Below the pieces are notes generated by a model, which searched no databases, was not told the origin of the DNA, and saw only the letters and a list, made by a program, of their open reading frames with translations. This document shows, piece after piece, positions 10,916 through 22,282 of a DNA stretch of 64,000 nucleotides (position 1 is the stretch's first letter; the number at the start of each line of letters is the position of its first letter). This DNA comes from Russula earlei (taxonomy: Eukaryota; Basidiomycota; Agaricomycetes; Russulales; Russulaceae): NCBI GenBank assembly GCA_025769875.1, contig JAGFNK010000028.1:1-64000 (forward strand). Direction: 5' to 3'. The position numbers were made by a program, and so were the translations under genes.

Positions 10916-13355
10916 ATGGATGTTGACATGAAGATCAAAGATGACCTTGACAAAGAAAAGGACAGAGACTACGACCGCGACAGAGACCGTGATAGAGAAA
11001 GGGACTCGCGACGCGATAGAGATCGCGACAGAGACCGTGACCGCGAACGAGAGAGGGACCGCGACAGACGTGACTCTGGTAAGCCTTGCCCCAAGTTCTG
11101 CGTTACCTCTTTTATCGTTGACAACTATGCTACCTTGTTTCCCTTCACAGTTCGAAGCAGGCGCGGTGGCGGTGGCGATCATTGGGAGCCTGAAGATCGC
11201 GAGCGGCGCAACAACGACGTGTGTCCTGCTAGTCCTTTCACATTCATGACATCCCACAGTTTTCCTTCATCATTAGCGTCGTCGGCGTTCTCGGTCACCA
11301 CGCTCTCGTTCACGTTCACGCTCTCACTCACGACGTCGTTCGTCGTCGCCCAACCGTCGCCGTTCACGCCGTTCGCGATCCCGTGGCTCTTCGCGCAGCC
11401 GTTCGCGCGACCGCGATCGCAAGCCATCGGAAGCACTTCCGCGCTCTCTTGGTGGGCCAATAAATGCGCCGCACGAGGAAGCGGTCGAGTTTGCCAAGCA
11501 TAGCAAGCGTGAGAACCGCGTGTATGTTGGCAACCTCAGCTACGACGTCAAATACCGCGACTTGATAGAGTTTATGCGGGGAGGTGGGTGGGGGCGTTTT
11601 AGCAGTTGGCCTCTTCTTGTTTTTTTTGGCTATGGTCATTGTGGTGTGCGTCGGATCACTGTTCGGGTGGTGGCAGCTCCCTTGAGGTAACAGGGTCTGG
11701 GGTCGGAGCCGGGGGCAGAATGAGGACAAAGCCAGCTCGGTCGTTCCCGCGGTCGGAATCGCATGTCCTAAGGGACGGGAGGGGGCAACATTTGGATTGG
11801 CGGTTTGGGGTTGCGGGAACCCATAGTTTCCTTTTCCCGGTCTCGACGGGGCCATAGCGAGTTGCAGGATGGTTGAGCTGATTGTTGGGGTTAATAGCTG
11901 GTGAGGTCCTGTTCGCCGAGGTGCTCGTCACCCCAACCGGTATCTCCAAGGGATGTGGGTATGTATTTCCTTTTGCCAGTTTCTTTGGTACTCTGACCGT
12001 CCTTCTCAGGATCGTCGAGTTTGCGTCCCAGGAAGATTCACAGCGGGCCGTTCGCGAGCTTTCGGAGCAGCCACTTTTAGGTCGTCCAGTGTTCATTCGG
12101 GAGGTTCGCCCCAACTCCTGTTCCGCATTCAACTTGTTCATCGTAAGTATACAGGATCGGGAGAATGAGTCACGCTTTGGTGCTACCCCGGTTCCTGGGA
12201 AGATAGGTATGGCTATGGCTGGTCAAGGTCTCACCGCTGGACCACCGCCTCGTCCGGCGTACCATAACTCCTTCGGTCAAAATCCGGGTAACCAACTTTA
12301 CGTTGGAAATGTGAGCCTTTCCAGCGCCTTCATGAGAGGACCAAATCTCAACTCTCCACAGTTGCCCTATCAGGCCGGGTGGCAAGATTTGAAGGACTTA
12401 TTTAGGTCTGCGGGCAATATCATCCGCGCCGATATTAATATAGGGGCGGATGGTCGGCCAAAAGGCAGTGGCACGGTGATATTTGAAACTGCGAAGGATG
12501 CTCAACAAGCGATTAGTGTGTAATGATTTATTCAGCCTCATCACAGCATTCATGACCCGACCAGGCATGTATAATGGATTTGATTGGTATGGCCGCATCC
12601 TTGAAGTCCGCGAGGTGAGACAATCGCTACAACTACGCCTTGATGCTTAGTCTTCTTTCAGGACCGTTACGCTGGGTTGTCTGGACCCGGGGGTCATCGT
12701 GGTGGTTTTCGTGGTGGACTGCGGGGCTTCCGTGGCGGCTTACGTGGTTCGTCCTACGGGGGGCGCGGGGGTTATGGGCGTGGTGGGTATCCTGCCGGCG
12801 GTCGCAACTTTTCGGACCAAGACTTGTACAAGGACTACTCAGGTCCGGACCAGCAGGCGGGTGGATACGGTGGGACATATGATGCAGGATATACTGGCGG
12901 CTATGGTAGTGGTTATGGCGCAGGGGCTTATGAATCAGAGCCCAGTCAACAAATCATGGTTCGCAACGTGAGTCACTGTCACTTCCTTTGCAAGCTGGCT
13001 CATTCAGAGGTGTCGGCAGTTACCGTGGTCAACAGCAAATGAAGATCTGGTCGAGCTTTTCGAAACCACGGGTCAAGTTGAACTTGCGGAGATTTTGTTT
13101 GACGGCACAAGGTCCAAGGGTGCGGGTGTTGTGCAATTTGCACAGGTCACAGAGGCAGAGACGGCCATCGGTGCGTTCTTCGCTCCCGATTTTTTATTCT
13201 TTTTTGACGCAACGCGGGCGGTTGTAGCTAAATTCCAGCAGTACATGTATGGAGGGCGGCCCCTCGATGTACGATTTAATGATCGCTGGCATACATTTAC
13301 TCCTACAGCGGCCAAGGGCGGCCAGGCTGTACCAATGCAACCGGATGGCATGTAG
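10916..13355 (+). CDS. RS-rich RNA-binding protein with three RRMs (Gbp2/Hrb1-like)
   Basis: SR-type proteins of the yeast Gbp2/Hrb1 group bind mRNA during transcription and escort spliced mRNA out of the nucleus. The N-terminus is a long alternating Arg/Asp tract (10960-11075), followed by an RS domain (RSRSPRSRSRSRSH at ~11290-11330). RRM1 starts NRVYVGNLSYDVKYRDLIEF and is split by a 314-nt intron (11584-11897). RRM2 has NQLYVGN joined to LPYQAGWQDLKDLF and KGSGTVIF. An RGG/Gly-Tyr-rich linker follows (~12680-12940). RRM3 has IMVRN joined to LPWSTANEDLVELFETTGQ and KGAGVVQF. It ends VPMQPDGM, TAG. Exon junctions checked by phase: 11078/11151, 11218/11277, 11583/11898, 11958/12010. Further introns lie near 12102-12150, 12310-12361, 12615-12660, 12969-13018 and 13170-13230. 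Confidence 0.9.
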
Positions 13356-14526
13356 ACAGTTGACTTGCTGTGCTGTACACATGCGTTGTGCGGCTCGTTT
13401 ATGTCGTTTATGTCGTAGGGAGACCCACCCTTGATAAAAGTATGTGGCAGAGATAGTTATGGCCATAGTTTATTCAGTTATCAATGAGCGAGGGTTTATT
13501 GAAGTGCCTCTTCGATGTTGGGCTTCTTTCGTACCGGACTGTCTTTGTAACTCAAAACAAAAATTGAAAGATGGGGGCACCGTCCGAATATAAGGCGTAG
13601 GTGACATGAACACATCATATGAAGGGGGAAGGTCGTAGGAACCATCATAGGCCAGGAAGTTGGGGGGGCGGTGGAGATGGAGTGGAACCTCATTTGTTCA
13701 TGATCCATCTGTACAAGCCTAAGGGTTCATGATAGATGGTCACACAAAAGAATCACTTCCCGATCAGATGCTCTGCTGATAGGTGAACTGTGAAATGGCC
13801 AAAGAATAAGAGAACACAAGATGCTGACCACATTTGGGATTCCATTCGAGACATGCCCAAAGCCCTAGAACCCTGTGATGCAACGCTTTCCACTCAACCT
13901 TCAAGCCAGTGAAAGTTCGAGTCACAGATTTTGAGAACTAGTTACAGTACTCTTATAAAGCAACTCGTTCGGCTCAAACCTATCCAATGCTTTGTGCTCT
14001 GTGTTTTGTGGAGTAAGGTTTTCGCTCGCTGTGGGAGTTACATCATACATCAAGGCCTACCACACGTAGCCAAGGATGTTTAATTGATAAGTTTTCAATC
14101 TTTCAATCGGCAGCTATTATTTGTGGTCATGAGTTCGTCCATGCATTCCTCAGTGGGCTATGCTACCTGTAAAATACAAAAAAAGTCCAAGAGTAAGAAG
14201 GACAGAATCTGGCTCTTTCAAACAGGCAGAACCATGAATCTGGTGTATCGCTGTGTCGATTGCCGATTGCGTGTAACATAGCGCTGCGATCATGGCTGTA
14301 TTCGTGACCAAGTTAGGGTGTATAAGGGCGGGAAAGGAAGGTAGAGGCGGCAGAGCCTGTCGATAGGGTAACATGAGACGTGCAGATCAGAGGCCTATTA
14401 GATCTTAAATCATTGGCGTGGAATGGATGCAATGCAATGCAGTAGGATGGAGAAAATGGGGAGAATGCAGGTTGATAGAAACTCATAAGTGTCCATCGTG
14501 TGTGAAATCACGGCGTCCCCGTGACT
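13356..14526. other. Tail-to-tail spacer, nothing recognised
   Basis: About 1.2 kb between the ends of the convergent RNA-binding protein and polo-kinase genes. It must contain both 3' untranslated regions. Short open frames on both strands have no recognisable motif and no convincing splice structure. Confidence 0.5.
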
Positions 14527-17327
14527 CTACCTGAGCGACGCCTTCGACTGCTTCGGGCTAACCACGCCACCCTCGGTGGTGTTAACATTGCTCCCAGTGC
14601 CCGCACTGGCATGGCGGATTGACAAGAGCACCTCTTTGCAGTACTTGAGCTTGTCGAGTAGGCGCTGCGCAAACTTAGCTTGCTCCGGGTCGGTAGACGG
14701 TGGGAGGAGCGCTCGCGCCATAATCTGGCTCAGAGTCCAGCGCGTCAGTACATAATTCTTGTCGATGTGTGCGATTGCTAGCCCATGGGCAGATAGGATG
14801 ACCTTCGAATGGTCATAGAAGTTGAACTACCAGTCGTATTAGCCCGTTCCAAGAGTCCACAGATCAAGAATCACCTGTAGAACATCATGACTCAGCTTGA
14901 ACACAATGACGTGCTTCATGCGGAGGTACTTTTGAACGAATTGCATGCCCTTGGTGCGCTGCAAATCCAGGAATGTGTACTCATAATCACCATACAACTT
15001 GCCCATGATATACCCCTCAAAGTGCTTCAGCAAGTACACTTTGCTCTTCAGCTCGTCCGGATAGTCACCAACAGTGTAGTTTTTGCGCACGTACACCATG
15101 CCTTGTCGACGTGACGATATGTAATCAAAGTGCCTGCATCATCACACAATTAGTGCCCAAAATCAACAATTGACGAAAAGCAACGAACTGCTTATCAGAG
15201 GCGAGGACGAGTGTTGTGCTGTCGTTAAAGTGAACACCAACTGACCCATCAGTCAGTGCATAGCCCATGCCGTACTTATTGCAATAATCAACCCAGGACG
15301 CGATGAAAACCCTCTCCTCTGACAGACCAACGTCGTCACTCGGGTCGCGGAATAACTGATGCTGTGCCAAAGCATCGAACGCAGTACACAGTGTCTCGGC
15401 TGCAGCGTCGAATCCGTTCACCTTCAGCGGCCCCGGCATTGGGGTTGTGGCACAGCCAGAAGACCCTGCATCCATCATTCTGTTATCGACCTTTCAGATG
15501 TTTCATAGGCAGTCTCACCAACGACTTGCGGAGTCTCCCTCGTGCGCACTCGCACACGACGCTCGCCTTGAGTGGTCTCTGGCGCAGGTGCGGGGATATT
15601 CTCTGTATCCTCGAGAGGGGACTTGGGCGAGTTCGATGCTTGCGCAGGCACCATCTGAGCGACAATTCGGGCCTTCTGGCCCTGCAATTCTTTCATACGG
15701 ACCTCCTCTTCCCGCCTTTCGAGTTTGTCACCTACCCCATCCTCCTCCGCTATTTCTTGGAGTCTGCTCCCGACCCTGTTAGCCTTGGCGGGCGATTTCA
15801 CGGCTTCCTTCTTTGCAGCCTGCAATTTGCGGAGCAGCGTCGGCCCGCTGCGAATGGTAGCACCACCGGCAGGCGCAACCATGAGCGGTTGGCGCGCAGA
15901 GCTGAGTAGTGCAGATATAGGGCTGCCAGGCTGTACCGCCCTCTGGAACTCGCGTTCCTGCTGTGCGAGGCTGCTTGTCGCACTACTCATGTTCGAGGCA
16001 GGTAGTTCGGTATTGCGGGATGTATTTGGCGCGACCTCACCCTCTAATTGAGATGTCTGCCGCAGCCGAGCGAGATTCGCTAATGAGACGAGGGGCGAGA
16101 TGTGACGGAAATCCGGTGGCGTGTCCCGCGCGGAGACAGGTATGTATCCTGGGACAATCCCACTGGTGAAGAAAGGGTGCTCGACAATGTTATGGAGTGA
16201 TGGGCGCTCTTGAGGGTTGGGTGTAAGGATATGTTGCACGAGCTCGCGCGCGTCGAGCGAGACTTCCCGGTGGGGTGGGAATTCGTACTGATTATCACGG
16301 ATGCGCCTATAATTGGGTGGTTTAGATTGCAAACTATTTGTGAGCATACCGGAGTACTCACTGATACACTTCTTTGATGTCCTTGGTCTGGAAAGGCGGG
16401 CGGCCGATAACAAATGTGTATAGGATGACACCAATAGACCAGGTGTCAACCTCGAAGCTGTGTCCGTTTGCAGTGTCGAACAATACCTCTGGCGCGATAT
16501 AGTTCGGCGTGCCACAGATGGTCTTCTTCCGCTCGCCAGGACTCTCAATAAGCGCGGCAAGACCAAAGTCACCAACCTTGATGTTCATATCGCCATCAAG
16601 GAAAAGATTCCCGAGTTTCAGGTCACGGTGGATTACTTGATGGGTATGCATGTAATTGCAAGCACCAATGAGTTGTATCATGAAGAATCGTGCCTCTGGT
16701 TCCGTAAAGACGCGACGGCGATGGAGCATGCTCATGAGCGAACCATTGGGGCAGAGCTCCAGAATCATGTAGACATTCTCTTCATCTTCAAAGCAGTCCA
16801 TAAACCGAACGATGTTGGTATGGTCCAACGCCTTATGGATCTTAATCTCTGCATAGAGCTAATTCCCGCTCAGCATTACGCGTAGGCAAAGCACGTGGAC
16901 GGGTACCTTGGTTTTGGCTTTCTTTGTCTTCAGTGAGCTTTTGGTCACAACTTTACAGGCAAGTTGATGGTTACGGGAATCCCTGACTTGATAGACTCTG
17001 GCAAACCCGCCCTGGTATCAGGGTGGATGAATGGTCGAGAACAAAGCATGATAGAGTGCTCACCTCGCCAAGGAAGGACATTCTTTGGTAGCGCAGAGAA
17101 CCTGTCTTGTCTTGAATCACCGGAGGTGGCGAGGGAGGCCGAACCTTAGCATTCTGACGGGGAAGCGGTGGTGATACTTTCTTTTCGTAGTGTGCTGGCT
17201 TCGGAGGAGCTTCTGGGGAGCTTTGCGTATTGATGGCATTTGATAGGGGGTTGCGCCGGTTGCTGGACGTGAACGTAGCCGGTGGAGGGATGGGAGGGAG
17301 GCGGGCTTGATGAAGGAGAGGGTTCAT
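14527..17327 (-). CDS. Polo-like kinase (Cdc5/Plo1/PLK1 type)
   Basis: Polo kinases control mitotic entry, spindle assembly and cytokinesis. Reading the minus strand, ATG at 17327 gives a Pro-rich N-terminal extension ([16 protein letters not shown]). The kinase domain follows: FLGE joined across an intron to [11 protein letters not shown] (glycine loop), [12 protein letters not shown] (VAIK-type lysine), [23 protein letters not shown] (catalytic loop), [17 protein letters not shown] and [16 protein letters not shown]. The C-terminal half holds two polo boxes that bind phospho-Ser/Thr docking sites: [20 protein letters not shown] with [13 protein letters not shown], and later [14 protein letters not shown] with [15 protein letters not shown]. 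It ends [10 protein letters not shown], stop at 14527-14529. It lies in the same orientation as, and about 330 bp beyond the stop of, the condensin gene. Confidence 0.94.
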
Positions 17328-17657
17328 TTGTCACAGCGGCCTAACACCAAAGACAAGAAGCTGGAAAATGACTTGCCGCGAGCTCTCGAGAAGGGCGGGT
17401 TGGTTAATTTCGACAAGCAAGCGTGCACTCGAAGAGTGTCCAACCGAAGCGTTCGTTCGTCGAACCAAACCACGCGGCCGCAGCGTGTTTATTATGTAAT
17501 CATCCGCGAACGCACACCCTCACGTGATCGCGTAAGGTGCGATTCGCACATACCACCGTGAACTATGTCATATTAGATCGTCACACAGAAAAACAAACAC
17601 GTCGAAGGAGGGTGCGACAATAGATCGCACACCTCTACAATACAGCGCATGTGGCCA
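17328..17657. promoter_or_regulatory. Spacer: polo-kinase promoter and condensin 3' end
   Basis: 330 bp between the minus-strand polo-kinase start and the end of the minus-strand condensin gene. It contains one CACGTG palindrome (about 17522) and GC-rich blocks (GCGGCCGCAGCG, about 17475), which suggest a compact promoter. No other gene is seen. Confidence 0.45.
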
Positions 17658-20600
17658 TCACTCCCCAAGCATACCATCCACCTCATTGTCCTCTTCTCTT
17701 TCTGAACCTGAATCCATGATCGAGTCTGCGGGTTCAAGCACGTCATCGTCGTCGTGATAGTACCCCTGTTCCCGGTCCCCTTTTCTTTTGACCAATTTCG
17801 ATTTCACGGAAGCCGATTTTGCAGCAGTTTTTCTAACAGACAAGGCGTGTACCGCGGAGGTAAGTCCAGCCGTAGCTGATCTCCCGAAAGGGGGGCGAAG
17901 ACGGAAAAAGGAATACGCACATGGCGACATGGCGCTTGGAACGAGGGACGGGTGTCGATTCTTTGTCCTCCTCATCCTGAGCATCATCAAAGTCTCCCTC
18001 GTCTTCACCATCGTCATCGCCCTCGAGGACGATCGGTGTCATGTCGACCTTCTTGGTCCTGGGTGGTATTGGTCAGCTTAATCACAACCAAGTCTATCCT
18101 TACTCACGCCGCTCTGCGCGGCATCGATCGGGTGGGTAGCGCAGGAGGGCCTTCTACTGTATCATATTCATCCTCCTCGTCATCTGACTGTGTCGTCCGA
18201 CGTCGTCTGTACGACGAAAATGAACACATCCCCCACGGTTCAATGAACTCTGAAACCGCACTTAGACTTAGCTTTCCCGCCCTTGCTCCGAGGAGGGGTG
18301 CCAGCCCACTCATCCACTGTGCTCGTAGCGTCCGTCGTGACGCTCTCCGACCTGCGCTTCCTTGCGGGGCGCTTCTGTGGTGTTATATCTTCCTCCTCAT
18401 TCTCGTCCTCGTCCAACGGCAGGATGTCATCCAAAAACTCAAACAGTTCCTGGAGGGATTGGAGTTGGCGGTACTCCGCCTCATTGAAGTCCTCGAGTTG
18501 CTTCTCAAATCGATTTGAGAGTGCATCGTCAAATTTGACGAGCGCAGCCAGGGCTGATGCATCCCGCGGTGGCCGGCGCGTGCGCAAGTTATGCACAAGG
18601 AGCTTTAGAGTGCGCACTTTATCATCATCATCCGTTTCGGGCGGCAGGACGAGCTTGACGAGGGTCTGGCAGAGCACTTTCTTGTCGCTTCCTAAGTTCA
18701 TGCACCGGTCATTAGAGGGATGTCATTAAATCAGAGGGCAACGTCATTGCTTACTCAAGACATCCCTATTAAAGAGCGCCCGAAGGATTGACGATGCCAT
18801 GTCCATGTGGACCATCTTGTCTGAACTCTGACCTTGAGCCTCTCTAGACAGCATGGAATGCGATTGTCAAGTTATGCGCACGGAAGAATATTGGACACGC
18901 ACATGGCCTTCTGTGGGTCCGTCCAGTCAGCAAACATCGCGCATACTTGCGCAGGCGAAACCATCTCCTGGTCTTCGTCTAATTCTCTGTAACCCTTGCT
19001 CAGTTGATCAAACACAGGCAGGAAGACCTAGTCACACAAGTGGTAAGGTCCAGGGCGGGGGCGTCACATGGTACACGCACCTTCTGCATGAGCCGCTGGT
19101 GCGCAGGAGCCGAGTAGCTGTATGCTGGGAAGAAATAAGACAAGCATTGACGCAACTCTTGATTTTCTGCCGTGTCAGGTGAGAGGTAGATCAACGCCAG
19201 GCTGATTAACACCTGCCGGTCCGTCAGAAATTTCGAGTTCACAAAATAGCACGGTAAGGTACAAACCCGTTCATCGGAAATCATTCCTGAGAGCATGAGC
19301 TTTGCGAATCCCGTGCAGATTAACGTCTGCACCTTGTCCGATTCCTCATTCCCAAGAACCTGTAGCAAGAATTCGATCACTCGACCACCCTGTAACCGAC
19401 ATACTCGGATCAGTTCACAAGGGGAATAAAAAGCAAGGTTAAACTCGACGGACACCGACGCTCGCATTGGCTAAAAAGTCACTCTCATGCACCATGAGTA
19501 CGTCAAACACAACTTGTAACACGCGGAGCTTGAGAACCTCAGGTGCGGTCTGTACTTGACTTAAAAATAGCTGAAAGGAATTGAGCGCCATTCGCCGCGC
19601 AATGAGGCAGCACAGGCCAAGGCACACGAGTCCCTTCTCACGGAGCACGAGTTCTTTACGCTTGACAGCTGGCACGATAAGCTCGCCGAGGATACCCTCC
19701 AGGGTCGAGTTTTCTTCGAATGTCTGCAGGGGAGCGGGTTGTGTTTGCTAACGGACGAAAGAGAGGACTGGGATACACACTCCGTTGACGCGCTCAAGCA
19801 TGCCAATACAGAGGTCGAGGCAGCGCAAGTCCATCGCATCTGCCCGTTCCCGTTCCCCGGGAGTCATCTCCATGGGCGGTTTGGGCCCACGCAGAGCGCG
19901 GGGGAGGACGGTCGTCGATCCATCGATCGTCGTGTCGGCATCATCATTGATAAGTTCATTCTACAGGGTCATTTATTAAGGAGTGGTGGGCGGGAGGAAG
20001 AAAGAGGACAGACAACTTCGTCGTCATCGTTTGCATCACGGAGCTCATGCACGACTTCAACAACGACGCGGATAAGATCACGCTCGCTGGACGATAAGAC
20101 TCGCAACACGTCAAGACAGCGCGTGACGAGTCCCGAAGGAAGAGCTTCCTGAGATATCATATGTCCTACCAAGACACCGCTCAGTAGCCGAACGACAGAA
20201 CGAGAACAAATATGTGACGCGTACGGACGAATTGCTCCAGCCTCCGTCGCCCGATCTCGTCGGCGTAATCAAGGTTTAGCGCGAGTCGCAGGAGCTCCGC
20301 GAGTACGAACTCGTGATCATCGGCCACCTCCTCGTCTCCACCAGCTTCCTCCACTGCAGCTTGCGTGTCGAGAAGGGAATTGTACGCGCTCTGGATACGG
20401 AAAGCATGAGCTGTAACAACAGGAAGCATCTTTTCTAGACGCGCGTTCTCCTTTGTGGAAACGCAGTGGTCTACAAATACGCGCACAAGGAAAGCCTTTT
20501 CCGGTGTCAACCCATTCCAAAATTCCTCTGTATTGTCCATACAAAGCAACCACAACGCTTAAATTCTATGCGGCAAAGAAACAAAGAGATGATGCGCACC

Positions 20601-21869
20601 GTCAAACTCAAGCGCGTCAAAGACATCGACACGTGTTACGAACACGCTCAGTAGTGCGTCCTCCACTACCGCACTTTCACGGAGGTCAAAGGTACCAAGA
20701 AAGGCAACCAGATCTTCGTGTATTGCTCCTTTCTCTGTTCCCACGCCAACTGCGTCGACCCAAGCACCGACGAGCTTACCTGCGGCCGCGCGGACTACGG
20801 GCTCACGATCGCCAAGTCCGTTGCGAACGATCTGTTCGCGCTGGGCGATCGTTAGCACGCGAGGATGCGCTGCACCAGGCATAGCGTCATCAGGAAGTTC
20901 CGCATGTGCGAGAAGGACGCTGCCGTAAACGAGTCTGCGCACTGTCAAGTCGACGTCGCGGGTCCGAGCAAGCACGGAGGGGAGTGTTTGGGCCGTAACA
21001 GGGATGTTGAGCAGTGCGGCACGGCGTACATCCCTGGGCAGACTCGTCAGTACGGATAGGAAGTATATAAGGAAGAAGGGGGGGGGACGCACGCGGAGGG
21101 ATCATGTGCAAGAAGGTACTCGAGAACTCTGGTAGCGGTTTGCTCGTCCTCGCCGCAGTTCCTCGGGTTCCTCGGAACCACAGATTTTCGCAAGAGCGGC
21201 GACTGCCTGAACGCGAATGAATGATTCTTTGTCACGAACGCGTTCCATTAGTGCGAACCCGCAGGTCGTTGTACATATCCTCACTAGCAACAGACGTTAC
21301 AAAGACACCATAGAGGAGAAAAAACGCATACTCTAGTTCACCAAGCTGAGAGATCGTCTCCGCAACAAAGCATACGACACGATAGCGAACATTCTTGTCT
21401 CTGGCTTGAAATGCTTTGAGGAAGTGCTTTAACAATCGATGTGTAAAGCGTGTCGCTGTGGATTCATCGTCGTCATACGTTGGTTCCTCCCGCTTCGCCT
21501 CCCCTTGAGCAGCCAATTAATGGATGAGATACAAGAGAAGCATCAACACGCACATTTCGCATTGAGAAACTTGATGTAACCAGCCACAAACTTGACAGTC
21601 CTATCCGCGACGCTTGTCCCCTTCTTCACCACGAGAACTCGATTGATCATGTCAATAAAGCAGTCCTCGAAAGCACGCTCCCCAACGAGTTTAATGCCGT
21701 CACCCGCCCTCACTGTCTCCATCTTGGAAGCTGCGTCGAGGTGAATGATGTGAAGGGCAATAAAGTTCTTCTGGTGATTGGCAGATGAATTTTGCGCCTG
21801 CTCAAATGCCTTGGGTATAGCAGAGGCCAGTGTTTCCAGTATTGAAGCGGTTGGTATTCGGGCAGGCAT
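17658..21869 (-). CDS. Condensin HEAT-repeat subunit (Cnd3/Ycg1/CAP-G)
   Basis: Condensin compacts mitotic chromosomes, and this subunit is one of its two HEAT-repeat proteins. Minus-strand exons start MPARIPTASILETLASAIP (ATG 21869; another in-frame ATG lies 12 nt upstream). Next come FIALHIIHLDAASKM and the strongly conserved TRFTHRLLKHFLKAFQARD with VRYRVVCFVAETISQLGE. Helical HEAT segments follow through about 19000, then an acidic, basic-patched C-terminus (FEFLDDILPLDEDENEEED, then KRPARKRR) with several Asp/Glu runs, ending EDNEVDGMLGE and TGA at 17658-17660. The order and the C-terminal acidic region fit the family. I identified it by the conserved N-terminal block and did not place every intron. 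Confidence 0.85.
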
Positions 21870-22282
21870 ATTGAACTGCACTCAAGGGGGTCGTCGCGCG
21901 TCTGGCCTTGATTGAGGAACACGCGTGAGCACGTGACACGTGGATACCACGTGGCGATATCCTCTCAGGGGCCCTGAGAGGGACTGATTCACTTCACAAT
22001 CGATCTCATCTCTATCGGGCACTCTCCATGCATTTCGTGCGCGTCTTAATTCGTGTCAGGAGACCACCTGCGTTGCCTGGAAAAGGAAGCCCGAGCTGGG
22101 GCTCGGAGGACTGTATCATTTCTGCCTCGTTGTGAGGGCATGGGCACCAGCGTTGCCTCTCGACTTCACCCACCTTCATGCAGGTCTCTGCTCGCTCACC
22201 CACAGATCAACGCATCGCGGACGCAGTGCGCGTTGCGCCCTATCTTACCCACGTCATTCGCCAGCACGGCCAGCTCGCTCTC
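21870..22282. promoter_or_regulatory. Divergent promoter with three CACGTG boxes and a 21-bp palindrome
   Basis: The spacer separates the minus-strand condensin gene from the plus-strand RING gene. CACGTG occurs at 21930-21935, 21937-21942 and 21948-21953. It is the core of sites bound by bHLH factors such as yeast Cbf1/Pho4. Right beside them, at 21961-21981, is an interrupted palindrome with 10-bp arms (CCTCTCAGGG / CCCTGAGAGG) around one base. Transcription-factor identity is inference from motif only. Confidence 0.55.
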
